Part shown: positions 1-8,686 of the stretch, piece by piece
How the letters are laid out: each line of letters begins with the position of its first letter
Numbering within the stretch: the stretch's first letter is position 1
Assembly (NCBI GenBank): GCA_040217815.1
Contig: JBEHWI010000002.1
Span: 62,001-126,000 of the forward strand
Length of the DNA stretch: 64,000 nucleotides
Direction of reading: 5' to 3'
Origin: UBA5314 sp040217815
GTDB lineage: Bacteria; Bacillota; Syntrophomonadia; Syntrophomonadales; Syntrophomonadaceae
Program-made: the position numbers and the translations under genes
Notes under the pieces: model-generated
Database searches by the model: none
Told to the model about the DNA's origin: nothing
What the model saw: only the letters and a program-made list of their open reading frames with translations

Positions 1-123
1 CATAAACAGGGTAATTGACAGTACCTCTCGGCCAAGGTTAGTTTTGGCTGATTGTTCGGGAGATGGCTCTGCCTTTTTTACTTTCCTCCTTACTTTCCTG
101 ACCGGTTCCTTTTTTTTCGCCAT
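1..123 (-). CDS. ftsK: DNA translocase FtsK/SpoIIIE, N-terminal fragment (runs off the window)
   Basis: Only the first 41 codons are inside the window. The start is ATG at 123-121, preceded by a GGGGGTGAGG ribosome site. The protein opens MAKKKEPVRKVRRKVKK, a lysine/arginine-rich cytoplasmic leader, and then turns hydrophobic at the window edge, as in SpoIIIE/FtsK proteins just before their first membrane segment. The family pumps chromosomal DNA through the division or sporulation septum. The call rests on this leader plus position: in B. subtilis spoIIIE lies directly after ylzJ and tepA, which are the next minus-strand genes here. The motor domain cannot be seen. Confidence 0.72.
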   Translation of the reverse strand, partial: MAKKKEPVRKVRRKVKKAEPSPEQSAKTNLGREVLSITLFM

Positions 124-305
124 GGTTTTAAACCTCACCCCCCCATTCCAAGGAAAAGATTAGTCATTTCTCTTCCTTTTCTAAGGTAAAGTTTACATAT
201 ATAGACATAAACTTAGCAAGCTAATTATAGTTTGCTGGTCCCTTTATTGGGATGATAACCTGATAAATGATTTCGCCGCCGATGGAGTGAACCTGGCATC
301 AATTC

Positions 306-311
306 ATTATA
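306..311 (-). promoter_or_regulatory. Candidate extended -10 promoter for ftsK
   Basis: On the minus strand the sequence reads TGCTATAAT, an extended -10 with a perfect TATAAT hexamer at 311-306. It lies about 180 bases upstream of the ftsK start. No good -35 is found at 17 bp; TGGACA occurs at about 20 bp. Extended -10 promoters can work without a -35. Confidence 0.45.
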
Positions 312-363
312 GCACAGCTTACTACCGAATTTGTCCAGAATCATCCATCTTGCATTTAAACCA

Positions 364-393
364 TTGATATGTGAATATTAACATATGTTAAAT
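364..393 (+). promoter_or_regulatory. padR promoter overlapping a PadR-type operator
   Basis: TTGATA (364-369) and TTAAAT (388-393), 18 bp apart, form a plausible sigma-A promoter. Within the spacer lies an inverted repeat ATATGT-N8-ACATAT (367-372 and 381-386), which contains the ATGT-N8-ACAT pattern known for PadR-family operators. The palindrome ACATATGT (381-388) overlaps the right arm. Its place between -35 and -10, just ahead of padR, suggests that the regulator represses itself and the next gene. Confidence 0.6.
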
Positions 394-416
394 AAAACTT
401 ATGTGGGGGGGGAAGT

Positions 417-968
417 ATGAATATAAAATTTGCCATCCTGGGGTTTCTAAGTTGGAAACCTTTTTCAGGATATGACTTAAAAAAGATATTTGTCCAGTCT
501 CAATCATTGTACTGGTCAGGCAATAACAATCAAATATATCGGAGTCTGGTACAATTACACCAGGAAGGCCTGGTGGAAAGTGAGATCCAGCTGCAGGAAA
601 ACAATCCAGCCCGTAAACTATATACTATTACTGCGCTAGGGCGGTCCGCATTGGAGGAATGGCTTAAAGGACCGCCTGAACCACTGCAATTGCGTAATAC
701 TTTTCTGATTCAGCTGTCCTGGGCCGATCAGTTGGATGACAATGAATTGGACAATCTTTTATCCGCGTATGAAGAAGAGTTGGAGCTGCAGCTTCTCATC
801 CACACCGAGCGGGAAAAACGGGGGAGCCCTAATCCGGCACGTACCGACAGGGAAAAATATCTCTGGCAGATGATTTCCTTAAACTGGTCTGCCGTATACC
901 AAAACGAGCTGTCCTGGGTACGCCAGCTTCGTTCCGGACTTAATAGGGTCCGGGCAGACTTATCCTAA
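417..968 (+). CDS. PadR-family transcriptional regulator
   Basis: A 183-residue protein with an N-terminal PadR winged helix (about residues 5-80; opening FAILGFLSWKPFSGYDLKK) and a helical C-terminal dimerisation region of the PadR C-terminal type (about 90-175). PadR proteins bind DNA as dimers and usually repress a neighbouring gene in response to a small molecule. The ATG follows GTGGGGGGGGAAGT. The stop is 17 bases before the alpha/beta hydrolase start, so the two probably form a bicistronic unit. A matching PadR box sits in the promoter. The pair is on the strand opposite to all the sporulation and lysine genes around it, which suggests later insertion. The ligand is unknown. Confidence 0.88.
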   Translation: MNIKFAILGFLSWKPFSGYDLKKIFVQSQSLYWSGNNNQIYRSLVQLHQEGLVESEIQLQENNPARKLYTITALGRSALEEWLKGPPEPLQLRNTFLIQLSWADQLDDNELDNLLSAYEEELELQLLIHTEREKRGSPNPARTDREKYLWQMISLNWSAVYQNELSWVRQLRSGLNRVRADLS

Positions 969-985
969 AGGAAGGAAGAAAGGCC

Positions 986-1897
986 ATGAATAAGAAATCG
1001 ATATATAAAACAGCCCCTGGAGAAATACTGGTCATGGGTTACTATAACCAGCTCCTGGAGCAATGGCCGGTGTCTTACGACTCCGGCAGAACCAATACGA
1101 GACACGGACGCACCCATGTAATAGCCTGCGGCGACCCTCTAAATCCTCCCCTGATAATGCTTCATGGCTCCAATTCTAACTCTGCTGCCTGGATGGGAGA
1201 TGTTGCCCGGTATTGCCAGCACTTTCGCGTCTATCTGGTAGACATTCCGGGAGAGCCGGGCAAGAGTTCGCGCAATCGCCCCAGTTGGAGAAGTCCAGCC
1301 TTTGCTGAATGGCTGGAAGATGTTTTGAATGAACTTAATCTTGAGCAGGCTTCTATTTTAGGACTCTCCTACGGAGGCTGGATAGCTTTAAAATACGCCA
1401 TTTATCAGCCGGAAAGGGTTGACAAACTGGTTCTTTTAGCACCTTCGGGACTGGTTCCAACCAGATGGTCTTTCTTGGCAAAGGCGGTGCCTTTAAGCCT
1501 GATGGGCAAGAAGGGAGCTGAAATCTTAAACAAGCTAGTTGTAGGGGAAGAGGATATCGGCGAAGAAGCCTGGAAGTTTATCAACCTGGTAATGACCAAT
1601 TTCCGGCCGAGGATAGGGACTATTGAAATGTTCTCAGACGAAGATTTGCAGCGTTTGACTATGCCTGTAAAGCTCTTTACCGGTCTTAAAGATGTAATTA
1701 ACCACAGTGAAAAAATGGCCGCCCGTTTGGGGCGCCTGCTGCCCCAGGCGGATGTTACAGTGCTGCCCGACCGCGGGCATGTGCTCATCAACCTGACTGC
1801 TGAAATAGTGGAATTTTTATTGAATGGTGCCGAAACAATTCAAGAATACCAACCAGAGCCGGCAGAAGCTAATCCTGATCCTGAACCTGAGGTTTAA
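986..1897 (+). CDS. Alpha/beta-hydrolase fold protein
   Basis: A 303-residue alpha/beta hydrolase. The oxyanion segment is LHGSNSNSAAW (59-69), the nucleophile elbow GLSYGG places Ser128, the acid is probably Asp236 in GLKD, and the base is His265 in DRGH. All three triad positions are present, so the enzyme should be active. The last 20 or so residues are rich in Pro/Glu/Asp and lie outside the fold. It follows padR by 17 bases and is likely under its control. Its 3' end overlaps the convergent ylzJ by 29 bases. The substrate cannot be told from sequence; esterase, lactonase or C-C hydrolase are all possible. Confidence 0.82.
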   Translation: MNKKSIYKTAPGEILVMGYYNQLLEQWPVSYDSGRTNTRHGRTHVIACGDPLNPPLIMLHGSNSNSAAWMGDVARYCQHFRVYLVDIPGEPGKSSRNRPSWRSPAFAEWLEDVLNELNLEQASILGLSYGGWIALKYAIYQPERVDKLVLLAPSGLVPTRWSFLAKAVPLSLMGKKGAEILNKLVVGEEDIGEEAWKFINLVMTNFRPRIGTIEMFSDEDLQRLTMPVKLFTGLKDVINHSEKMAARLGRLLPQADVTVLPDRGHVLINLTAEIVEFLLNGAETIQEYQPEPAEANPDPEPEV

Positions 1898-2096
1898 GAG
1901 CCAGGATACGTCCCGGTTCAATCACGCTGTTTAAATAATCGCCTGGATCGGTGCTGATTACCTCGACCACCCGCAGTTGATCCCGGCCCCAAACTTCCGC
2001 TGCCAGGGTTCCGCCTGAAGGCAGCTTAAAGTAGCGCTTTTCGTTGGGCTTTGAGGAATTATCCCAGGCCTGCATTTCCGGCCAATAGAATATCAC
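1869..2096 (-). CDS. ylzJ: YlzJ-like small protein
   Basis: A 75-residue protein of unknown function, opening IFYWPEMQAWD and containing a KLPSGGTLAAEV stretch, consistent with the YlzJ-like family. Position supports this: in B. subtilis ylzJ lies between tepA and spoIIIE, exactly as here. The start is GTG inside a GTGA overlap with the tepA stop (2093-2096), so the two are translationally coupled. The 3' end runs 29 bases into the convergent hydrolase gene, a tight junction that fits a cassette inserted directly behind it. Confidence 0.7.
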   Translation of the reverse strand: MIFYWPEMQAWDNSSKPNEKRYFKLPSGGTLAAEVWGRDQLRVVEVISTDPGDYLNSVIEPGRILALKPQVQDQD

Positions 2097-2791
2097 TGCA
2101 CCAGTCCTCCTTCACCGGATATCATTTTATGAAGCTTGCCTAAGGCCTCTTTGACCCCCCCAACTTCGTCAATTAGTCCGCAATCCACCGCATCCCTGCC
2201 CACCAAAACAGTTCCGATGTCCCTGGCCAGGTCTCCGGTTTTGAACATCAATTCCCTGAAGCGTTGTTCAGTTATTCGGGAGTGTTCGATCACGAAGCGC
2301 ACCACCCGGTCCTGCATTTTATCCAGGTATTCATAGGTCTGGGGAACGCCTATTACAAGCCCGGTAAGCCTGATGGGGTGGATCGTCATGGTAGCGGTAG
2401 GCGCTATAAATGTGTAATCAGTGCTCACTGCAATTGATGAGCCTATGGAATGGCCTCCTCCCAATACTATAGATACGGTTGGTTTTGATAAGCTGGAAAT
2501 CATCTCCGCCAGTGCCAATCCCGCCTCCACATCGCCGCCGACTGTATTCAAAAGAACCAGCAGCCCTTTGATGTTAGGGTTTTCCTCAATGGCTACCAGC
2601 TGCGGCATCAGGTGCTCATATTTGGTGGTTTTATTCTGGGGAGGTAGAACCATATGTCCTTCCACCTGCCCGCTTATAGTAAGGCAGTGGATATCGCTCT
2701 TAAATGATGGAACCTCTATTTGACCCAGTTCCTTTATGGTTTCGACTTTTTGTTCTTGATTATCGCCTGATTGTGGATTAGTCTCCGTCAA
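2093..2791 (-). CDS. tepA: ClpP-class serine protease TepA
   Basis: A 232-residue ClpP-fold protein. The nucleophile is Ser115 in GGGHSIGSS, the base His138 in TMTIHP, and the acid most likely Asp191 by comparison with ClpP, so a complete triad is present. The glycine-rich strand LLNTVGGDVEAGLALAE matches the family. TepA (translocation-enhancing protein) belongs to the ClpP/SppA group and in Bacillus has been linked to protein export and sporulation. The start is TTG with GGAAGGGG eight bases upstream. It is coupled to ylzJ and separated from RNase J by a terminator, so it probably has its own promoter. Confidence 0.85.
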   Translation of the reverse strand: MTETNPQSGDNQEQKVETIKELGQIEVPSFKSDIHCLTISGQVEGHMVLPPQNKTTKYEHLMPQLVAIEENPNIKGLLVLLNTVGGDVEAGLALAEMISSLSKPTVSIVLGGGHSIGSSIAVSTDYTFIAPTATMTIHPIRLTGLVIGVPQTYEYLDKMQDRVVRFVIEHSRITEQRFRELMFKTGDLARDIGTVLVGRDAVDCGLIDEVGGVKEALGKLHKMISGEGGLVQ

Positions 2792-2886
2792 CGTTTATTC
2801 CCCTTCCATATGATTTAGCTCATTCTTAGCTTGGCTAAAAACCTGGAAATCATACCTTTAGCCTCATTCAAGAATACAGCTAGAAA

Positions 2887-2940
2887 AACCTTAAAACGTA
2901 AACTGCCGGGAACCATTATTAAGGCACCCGGCAGTTATAA
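2887..2940 (-). terminator. Rho-independent terminator after RNase J
   Basis: A perfect 10-bp inverted repeat (AACTGCCGGG at 2901-2910, CCCGGCAGTT at 2927-2936) lies just past the RNase J stop. On the minus strand the stem is followed by TTTACGTTTTAAGG. Confidence 0.78.
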
Positions 2941-2965
2941 TTATTTTTCATCGATTGGTTTTTAG

Positions 2966-4627
2966 CTAGACTTCCATTATTATCGGCATTATCATCGGGC
3001 GACGGCCGGTCATGTCGTACAGGTATTTGCTGAGGCGGTCCCTGACATGGGCCTTGATCACCGCCCATTCGGTTACGCCGCGCTTGGTGCAGTTGTCCAG
3101 GGCGTCTTTGACCTTTTCCTTGGCTTCATCGATCAGCTTCTCAGATTCCCTGACGTAAACAAATCCGCGGGTTACAATATCTGGGCCGGCGACAACTTCA
3201 CCCACCTCTTTGTTGAGGGTGACCACTACGATCATAATGCCATCTTGGGACAGCTGTTTGCGGTCCCGCAAAACAATATTGCCTACGTCGCCTACACCCA
3301 AACCGTCAACCAAAACCTTGCCCGCCGTCACCTTACCGACTATGCTGGCCTTCTTCTTACCCACTTCGATCATCTGTCCGTTCTCGGTGACAAAAATGCG
3401 CGACCGCGGTATACCAAGGCTTTCGGCTAATTTAGCATGCTTCATCAGATGACGGTATTCTCCGTGCACGGGTATAAAATAACGCGGCCGGATCAGGTTG
3501 AGCAGTATTTTGAGTTCCTCCTGGGCGGCATGGCCTGATACATGAACCCCAACGCCTTTTTCGTAAACCACTTCAGCACCCTGGCGGAAAAGAAGATCCA
3601 CCGTCTTGGCTACCAGCTTTTCATTGCCCGGTATGGGGGTTGCGGATATGATGACCGTATCCCCTGGTTGAATGGCCACCCAGCGGTGATCAGCCGTAGC
3701 CATGCGGGTAAGGGCCGACATCGGCTCCCCCTGGGAACCGGTGGTCACGATTACTATCTGGTTGGGGCGATACTGGTTGATCTCCTCAACTTCAATTAAA
3801 AGTCCTTCCGGGACCGTCATATAGCCGAGTTCCATGGAAACCCGTACGTTGTTTATCATACTGCGTCCAACCACTGTAACCTTACGGCCATATTTTTGGG
3901 CAGTGTTAATTACCTGCTGAATGCGATGCACATTGGAAGCAAAAGTAGTTACTATTATGCGCCCTTCGCATCGGCCAAACAGGTCGTCAAAGGTGTTGCC
4001 CACAACCTTTTCGGACATGGTGAACCCTATTTTATCAGCGTTGGTACTATCGCCCAACATTACCAGAACGCCTTTTTCACTCAACTCGGCCAGTTTTCTA
4101 AAATCGACTACTTCTCCATCGACCGGCGTCTGATCCAGTTTAATGTCCCCGGTATGAAGAATTATACCCAGGGGTGTATGCAAGGCTATTCCCATGGCAT
4201 CGGGAATGCTATGGCTGACCCGGAAAAACTCGATTTCAAATGGACCTATCTTTATTTTATCGCGCGGTAATATGGGGTGAAAATCCGCTGCATCCATGCT
4301 ATGTTCACTGAGTTTTTGCTCAACCAGGCCCAGAGTCAAACGGCTCCCATATATTGGCACATTTATTTCCTTAAGCACATAGGGAAGCGCCCCCACATGG
4401 TCTTCATGCCCATGGGTAAGCAGAATGGCCTTTACTTTATCCCGGTTTTCTAAAAGATAGGTAATATCAGGTATTACCATATCAATGCCCAGCAGTTCTT
4501 CTTCAGGGAACATAAGCCCGGCGTCAATAACTACAATAGTGTCCTGATATCTGATTGCCATCATATTCTTCCCGATTTCCCCCAAACCGCCCAGGGGAAT
4601 GATGTGCAAACGGGCTTCTTCAGACAC
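2966..4627 (-). CDS. rnj: Ribonuclease J
   Basis: A 553-residue metallo-beta-lactamase/beta-CASP ribonuclease. The metal-binding motif is THGHEDHVG (His72, His74, Asp76, His77), with LHTGDIKLD further on and the beta-CASP region carrying VVTTGSQGEP. The C-terminal part has the RNase J signatures VSGHAAQEEL and PVHGEYRHL. RNase J combines 5'-3' exonuclease and endonuclease activity in mRNA decay and rRNA maturation. The length is normal. The start is GTG, eight bases after AAAGGAGG. In B. subtilis the rnjB paralogue sits at this place between dapA and tepA; whether a second RNase J exists elsewhere cannot be judged here. Confidence 0.93.
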   Translation of the reverse strand: MSEEARLHIIPLGGLGEIGKNMMAIRYQDTIVVIDAGLMFPEEELLGIDMVIPDITYLLENRDKVKAILLTHGHEDHVGALPYVLKEINVPIYGSRLTLGLVEQKLSEHSMDAADFHPILPRDKIKIGPFEIEFFRVSHSIPDAMGIALHTPLGIILHTGDIKLDQTPVDGEVVDFRKLAELSEKGVLVMLGDSTNADKIGFTMSEKVVGNTFDDLFGRCEGRIIVTTFASNVHRIQQVINTAQKYGRKVTVVGRSMINNVRVSMELGYMTVPEGLLIEVEEINQYRPNQIVIVTTGSQGEPMSALTRMATADHRWVAIQPGDTVIISATPIPGNEKLVAKTVDLLFRQGAEVVYEKGVGVHVSGHAAQEELKILLNLIRPRYFIPVHGEYRHLMKHAKLAESLGIPRSRIFVTENGQMIEVGKKKASIVGKVTAGKVLVDGLGVGDVGNIVLRDRKQLSQDGIMIVVVTLNKEVGEVVAGPDIVTRGFVYVRESEKLIDEAKEKVKDALDNCTKRGVTEWAVIKAHVRDRLSKYLYDMTGRRPMIMPIIMEV

Positions 4628-4777
4628 CGAAACACCTCCTTTGCTATAAAGTTGTCACCTTGGTTTATTCCAAATAATTATGTCCGCACAATACTGTCCT
4701 GATAATTATAGCTGAAAATTCTGAACCTTACAATATACCGAAACTCCGGCATGCTTAATAGTCCACAATTTATGTAG

Positions 4778-4825
4778 AAAAATGCCGAAGGATGGAAGCT
4801 GATACTCCATCCTCCCCTTGGCGTT
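4778..4825 (-). terminator. Rho-independent terminator after dapA
   Basis: The inverted repeat GGATGGA (4790-4796) / TCCATCC (4806-4812) can be extended outward by imperfect pairs. On the minus strand it is followed by TTTTTCTA. It closes the spoVFA-spoVFB-asd-dapG-dapA unit ahead of RNase J. Confidence 0.72.
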
Positions 4826-4843
4826 GCACGTTTTTTACTAAAA

Positions 4844-5725
4844 TTATCCGATTAAATTATACGATTTTAATAATGCCCTCACCGATTCTACCTGTGCGTC
4901 ATCCGCTTCGATTAACGGCAGGCGAACTGAGCCCACCTGCATACCCATTAAGTTCAGGGCCGCTTTAAGCGGTATGGGATTGGTAGTTATAAATAAGCCC
5001 TTAAAGGCCGGAAATAGTTTGATATGCAAATCCCTGGCCTGTCTTACATCGCCGGCGACAAAGGCATCGATCATAGCCTTTATTTCGTTGCCCAGGATAT
5101 GGGAAGCTATACTGACCACACCCCTGGCCCCCAGTGCCATCATGGGAAGGGTCAGAGAATCATCACCGGAAAATACAGCTACATCTGCCGGGAGGAGGCT
5201 GTTTAACAAAGAGCATTGTTCCATATCGCCAGTCGATTCCTTGACCGCTACCACATTGTCAATTTCGGCCAGGCGGGCCATGGTGGCGGGGGTCATGTTT
5301 ACCGCTGTTCTTCCGGGAATATTATAAAGCATCACCGGTATGGAGACAGCTTCGGCAATAGTTTTAAAATGCCTGTACAATGCCTCCTGGGGAGGTTTAT
5401 TGTAATACGGACATACCAGAAGCAGCCCGTCTAAACCAGCTTTTTCGGCCTCGCGGCTCAATTCAACTACATGAGCTGTATTATTGGAACCTGTCCCCCC
5501 CCATATGGGGACCCGTTTGCCTACTTTTTCTTTTATTAATGCAAAGAGCTGAAGCTGTTCCTCCATCGAAAGTACCGGTGATTCACCGGTGGTGCCGCTG
5601 ACGATGATCCCTTCACTGCCGTTGTCACAGAGGTAGTTGGCCAGTTCAACCGCTTTAGGGTAATTGACTTGAAGCTGTTCGTCAAAGGGAGTAATCATCG
5701 CTGTCCATAATCTCGGCAATTGCAT
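4844..5725 (-). CDS. dapA: 4-hydroxy-tetrahydrodipicolinate synthase
   Basis: DapA condenses pyruvate with aspartate semialdehyde, the committed step to meso-DAP, lysine and dipicolinate. The TIM-barrel protein shows SGTTGESP, the catalytic tyrosine in MLYNIPGRT (Tyr134) and the Schiff-base lysine in VAVKESTGD (Lys162). I chose ATG at 5725-5723 because GGTAGGTGAAAGT precedes it; an in-frame ATG at 5740 would lie directly on the dapG stop with no ribosome site. The resulting length of 293 residues is normal. It is the last gene of the unit, 17 bases after dapG, and is followed by a terminator. Confidence 0.95.
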   Translation of the reverse strand: MQLPRLWTAMITPFDEQLQVNYPKAVELANYLCDNGSEGIIVSGTTGESPVLSMEEQLQLFALIKEKVGKRVPIWGGTGSNNTAHVVELSREAEKAGLDGLLLVCPYYNKPPQEALYRHFKTIAEAVSIPVMLYNIPGRTAVNMTPATMARLAEIDNVVAVKESTGDMEQCSLLNSLLPADVAVFSGDDSLTLPMMALGARGVVSIASHILGNEIKAMIDAFVAGDVRQARDLHIKLFPAFKGLFITTNPIPLKAALNLMGMQVGSVRLPLIEADDAQVESVRALLKSYNLIG

Positions 5726-5742
5726 ACTTTCACCTACCATTC

Positions 5743-6969
5743 TTATTTTTTGCCCAGCTCAAATTTGTCGTGTAAAGCCTTAACCGCTTTCTCCATATGC
5801 TCTCTCTTCACCAGACACCATATATTGGTATAGGAATCTCCGGATTGCAGAATGGGGATATGTTCTTCACTCAAGGCCTCCACCACCCGGGCCATAACCC
5901 CGGGGATGCCGGTCATCGCCGCTCCAACAACGGCGACCTTAGCACAATTAAATTCCAAAGCCGGGAAAATGTCAATATCATTAAGAATCTTTACCGCCCG
6001 GTCGCCCGCTTCAGGTGCAACCGTAAAGGTTATCCGGTCTGGTTGGACATTTATAAAATCCACACTGATGCCAGCCCGGGCCATAGTCTGAAAAACCGAC
6101 AGATCAAAGTCCTTGTGTAAAGGAGCATCCTTGTTTATCTTGAGCTGGGCCAGAGTGGACGTATAGGTTACTCCGGTTATCAGGTTATCACGGATTATCT
6201 GGATGTTGTCTCCGACGCCCCGAAGCTGGTTGGCCACCAGGGTGCCTTCTGAATCGGCGAAGGTAGAGCGAACTCGCAAGGGAACGCCGGCTTGCATGGC
6301 GATTTCCACCGCCCGGGGATGGATCACTTTGGCTCCTTCCCTGGCCAACTGACAGATCTCATTGTAAGTTATCGCGTCCAGCACGCGAGCGTTATCGACA
6401 ATACGGGGGTCGGCAGTCATTACCCCTTCAACATCGGTAAATATATCCACCATTTCAGCCCGCAAGGCTACTCCCAGAGCAGCTGCGGTAGTGTCGCTGC
6501 CGCCCCGCCCCAGGGTGGTAAGCTCGCCGTCCTCGCTTACCCCCTGAAACCCCGCTACCACCGGGACACAGTCCCCGGCCAGCAGTTCCAAAAGCCGGCC
6601 CGGGTTAACATACAATATATGGGCGTTGGAGTATTTTCCGTCGGTGACAATGCCCGCTCTTTCACCGCTTAAATAACAGGCTTCAACTTCCATGGCAGCA
6701 AGCTGACTGGATAGTAAAACCCCGGAAATCAACTCCCCGCAGGAAAGCAGTAAATCCGTTTCGCGTGGAGATGGACAGGGGTTTACCTGTTTTAACAAGT
6801 TTATAAAAGTATCGGTAGCATATGGATCATTTTCCCGCCCGATGGCTGACACAACCACGACCGGTTTAAACCCTTGCTTCCTGGCATCAGCTATGATGCT
6901 GCATACACGGGACCGGGCCTCCGGAGAAGCCAGAGAAGTTCCGCCAAACTTCTGGACGACAATTTTCAA
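5743..6969 (-). CDS. dapG: Aspartokinase, DapG type
   Basis: A 408-residue aspartate kinase that makes aspartyl phosphate. The N-terminal amino-acid-kinase domain has VVQKFGGTSLA and the GRGGSDTTAAALG nucleotide-binding stretch. Two ACT domains occupy about residues 255-405 (GVTYTSTLAQL; KVAVVGAAMTGIPG). The neighbourhood matches B. subtilis dapG (aspartokinase I, inhibited by meso-DAP) rather than lysC; the inhibitor here is inferred from that. The start is TTG, with GGAAGGTGG just upstream. It sits 12 bases after asd. No lysine riboswitch is visible in this unit. Confidence 0.93.
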   Translation of the reverse strand: MKIVVQKFGGTSLASPEARSRVCSIIADARKQGFKPVVVVSAIGRENDPYATDTFINLLKQVNPCPSPRETDLLLSCGELISGVLLSSQLAAMEVEACYLSGERAGIVTDGKYSNAHILYVNPGRLLELLAGDCVPVVAGFQGVSEDGELTTLGRGGSDTTAAALGVALRAEMVDIFTDVEGVMTADPRIVDNARVLDAITYNEICQLAREGAKVIHPRAVEIAMQAGVPLRVRSTFADSEGTLVANQLRGVGDNIQIIRDNLITGVTYTSTLAQLKINKDAPLHKDFDLSVFQTMARAGISVDFINVQPDRITFTVAPEAGDRAVKILNDIDIFPALEFNCAKVAVVGAAMTGIPGVMARVVEALSEEHIPILQSGDSYTNIWCLVKREHMEKAVKALHDKFELGKK

Positions 6970-6981
6970 ATTGCCACCTTC

Positions 6982-7998
6982 CTAAAAAAGGTTTTTATTT
7001 ATGACCAGCTCGGCGATTTGAATAGCATTGGTCGCTGCTCCTTTGCGGATCTGGTCGGCGGCCGCCCACAATACAATGCCCTGCTCCCCCGAAATATCTC
7101 TTCTTATCCGGCCGACATAGACCTCATCGGTATCAGAAGAGTATAACGGCATGGGATATATATTCTGGGACGGGTCGTCTTGAACCACAACCCCGGGAGC
7201 CTGAGACAGGATATTTTTTACCTGTTCAGGAGTCAAATCCTTCTCCAATTCTAATGTTATGGACTCCGAGTGGCTTCTAAAAACCGGTACTCTAACCGTC
7301 GTTGCCGATATTTTGAGATCCTGGGCGTGCATTATCTTCCTGGTCTCCCAAACCATCTTCATTTCTTCACGAGTATATCCTTCGTCCATAAAGGTATCAA
7401 TATGCGGTATTACATTAAATGCTATAGGGTGCTGGAAAACCTGGGGGGTTTTCGTTTCTCCTGCCGCCCAGGCCCGCACATGATCCTCGAGCTCCTTGAG
7501 ACCTAATATTCCGGCCCCGGATACCGCCTGGTAAGTAGAGACTATTACTCGTTTAAGACCAGCGGCCAGGTGAATGGGGTTGATGGCCACCACCATGATT
7601 ATTGTAGAGCAGTTGGGGTTGGCAATAATCCCCTGGTGCCAATCAATATCATTGGGGTTTACCTCGGGGACCACGAGAGGCACCCGATCATCAAGACGAA
7701 AAGCGTAGCTGTTGTCTATAACCGTACATTTATTTTCAACCGCCTGCGGGGCCAGTACCTGGCTTATTTCCGTGTTTACCGCAAAAAGTGCGACATCGGC
7801 TTGCTTAAAGGCTTCGGCATCGGCTCCCCGGACTGTAAAGTTTTCGCCCCGAAAGACTATCCTGGCGCCGGCTTCACGCGGATCGGCCAGGAGAATCAGG
7901 TCGTTAACGGGGAATTTACGCTCTTCCAGGATTTTGAGCATTTCCTGCCCTACAGCCCCGGTTGCTCCGACAATGGCTAAATTAATCCCCTGTGCCAC
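6982..7998 (-). CDS. asd: Aspartate-semialdehyde dehydrogenase
   Basis: A 338-residue enzyme that reduces aspartyl phosphate to aspartate semialdehyde with NADPH. It has the N-terminal Rossmann motif IVGATGAVGQE, the catalytic cysteine Cys130 in ANPNCSTI, and the dimerisation domain segment TYQAVSGAG. The start is GTG after TTTAGGAGGTAATCATC. It lies between spoVFB and dapG and supplies the semialdehyde that DapA uses three genes downstream. Confidence 0.95.
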   Translation of the reverse strand: MAQGINLAIVGATGAVGQEMLKILEERKFPVNDLILLADPREAGARIVFRGENFTVRGADAEAFKQADVALFAVNTEISQVLAPQAVENKCTVIDNSYAFRLDDRVPLVVPEVNPNDIDWHQGIIANPNCSTIIMVVAINPIHLAAGLKRVIVSTYQAVSGAGILGLKELEDHVRAWAAGETKTPQVFQHPIAFNVIPHIDTFMDEGYTREEMKMVWETRKIMHAQDLKISATTVRVPVFRSHSESITLELEKDLTPEQVKNILSQAPGVVVQDDPSQNIYPMPLYSSDTDEVYVGRIRRDISGEQGIVLWAAADQIRKGAATNAIQIAELVINKNLF

Positions 7999-8055
7999 GA
8001 TGATTACCTCCTAAAATAAATCTAAAGGTTATTGTAGCACATGGATAAGGGGCTC

Positions 8056-8670
8056 TCAAGAACGAGGGCCCAGGAGTAGAGGCTGTATCTGACGTCCTTG
8101 CAAGGCCATAATTATCGTATCAGCCAACAGCTCCATGCACGCAACCGCCGAGTTTCCCTTGTTGAATGGATCATCCTGGCGAAAGGGCACAAAGTATATA
8201 TTTTTTGTATTAAGTAAAAGACCGATATTCTTAGCATTCATGCTCAAAGCGTCATTGGTTGAAATGGCTATTACTACCGGGCGCTGGTTGCGCAGCTGGG
8301 CCTTTATGGCCATTAAGGCCGGCGTGTCGACTATTCCATTGGCCAGTTTGGCTATAGTATTACCCGTGGCTGGAACTATAGCCGCTACATCCAACAGTTT
8401 TTGGGGTCCGATAGGTTCAGCATCCACTATGGTTGATATTAATGGATGGTCACTGAGGGCGGTCAATTCTTTCTTGAGGTCGGCCGCTTTATAGAAACGG
8501 GTATCGGTCGCTTCAACCGTATAGGATAGAATACTATATATTTCAGCTCCTTCTTGTTTGAGTCTATTTATCTGGGGCAAGACTTCGCCAATAGTGCAGT
8601 GAGATCCGCTAAAAACCAGGCCTATTTTTACACCCCGTAATCTGCTTAATGCTTCCTGTGACTCCTGCAA
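8056..8670 (-). CDS. spoVFB: Dipicolinate synthase subunit B
   Basis: A flavoprotein-fold subunit of dipicolinate synthase, which oxidises the DapA product to dipicolinic acid in the mother cell for spore heat resistance. Diagnostic segments are SGSHCTIGEVLPQI, KLANGIVDTPALMAIKA, ISTNDALS and FVPFRQDDPF. The reading frame is open further upstream into spoVFA, but TTG at 8670-8668 has GGGAGGTG at the right distance and gives 204 residues, close to the roughly 200 of B. subtilis SpoVFB. The gene follows spoVFA after 16 bases. Its presence implies that the organism, or its recent ancestor, makes endospores. Confidence 0.93.
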   Translation of the reverse strand: MQESQEALSRLRGVKIGLVFSGSHCTIGEVLPQINRLKQEGAEIYSILSYTVEATDTRFYKAADLKKELTALSDHPLISTIVDAEPIGPQKLLDVAAIVPATGNTIAKLANGIVDTPALMAIKAQLRNQRPVVIAISTNDALSMNAKNIGLLLNTKNIYFVPFRQDDPFNKGNSAVACMELLADTIIMALQGRQIQPLLLGPRS

Positions 8671-8686
8671 TGCCTGCACCTCCCTG

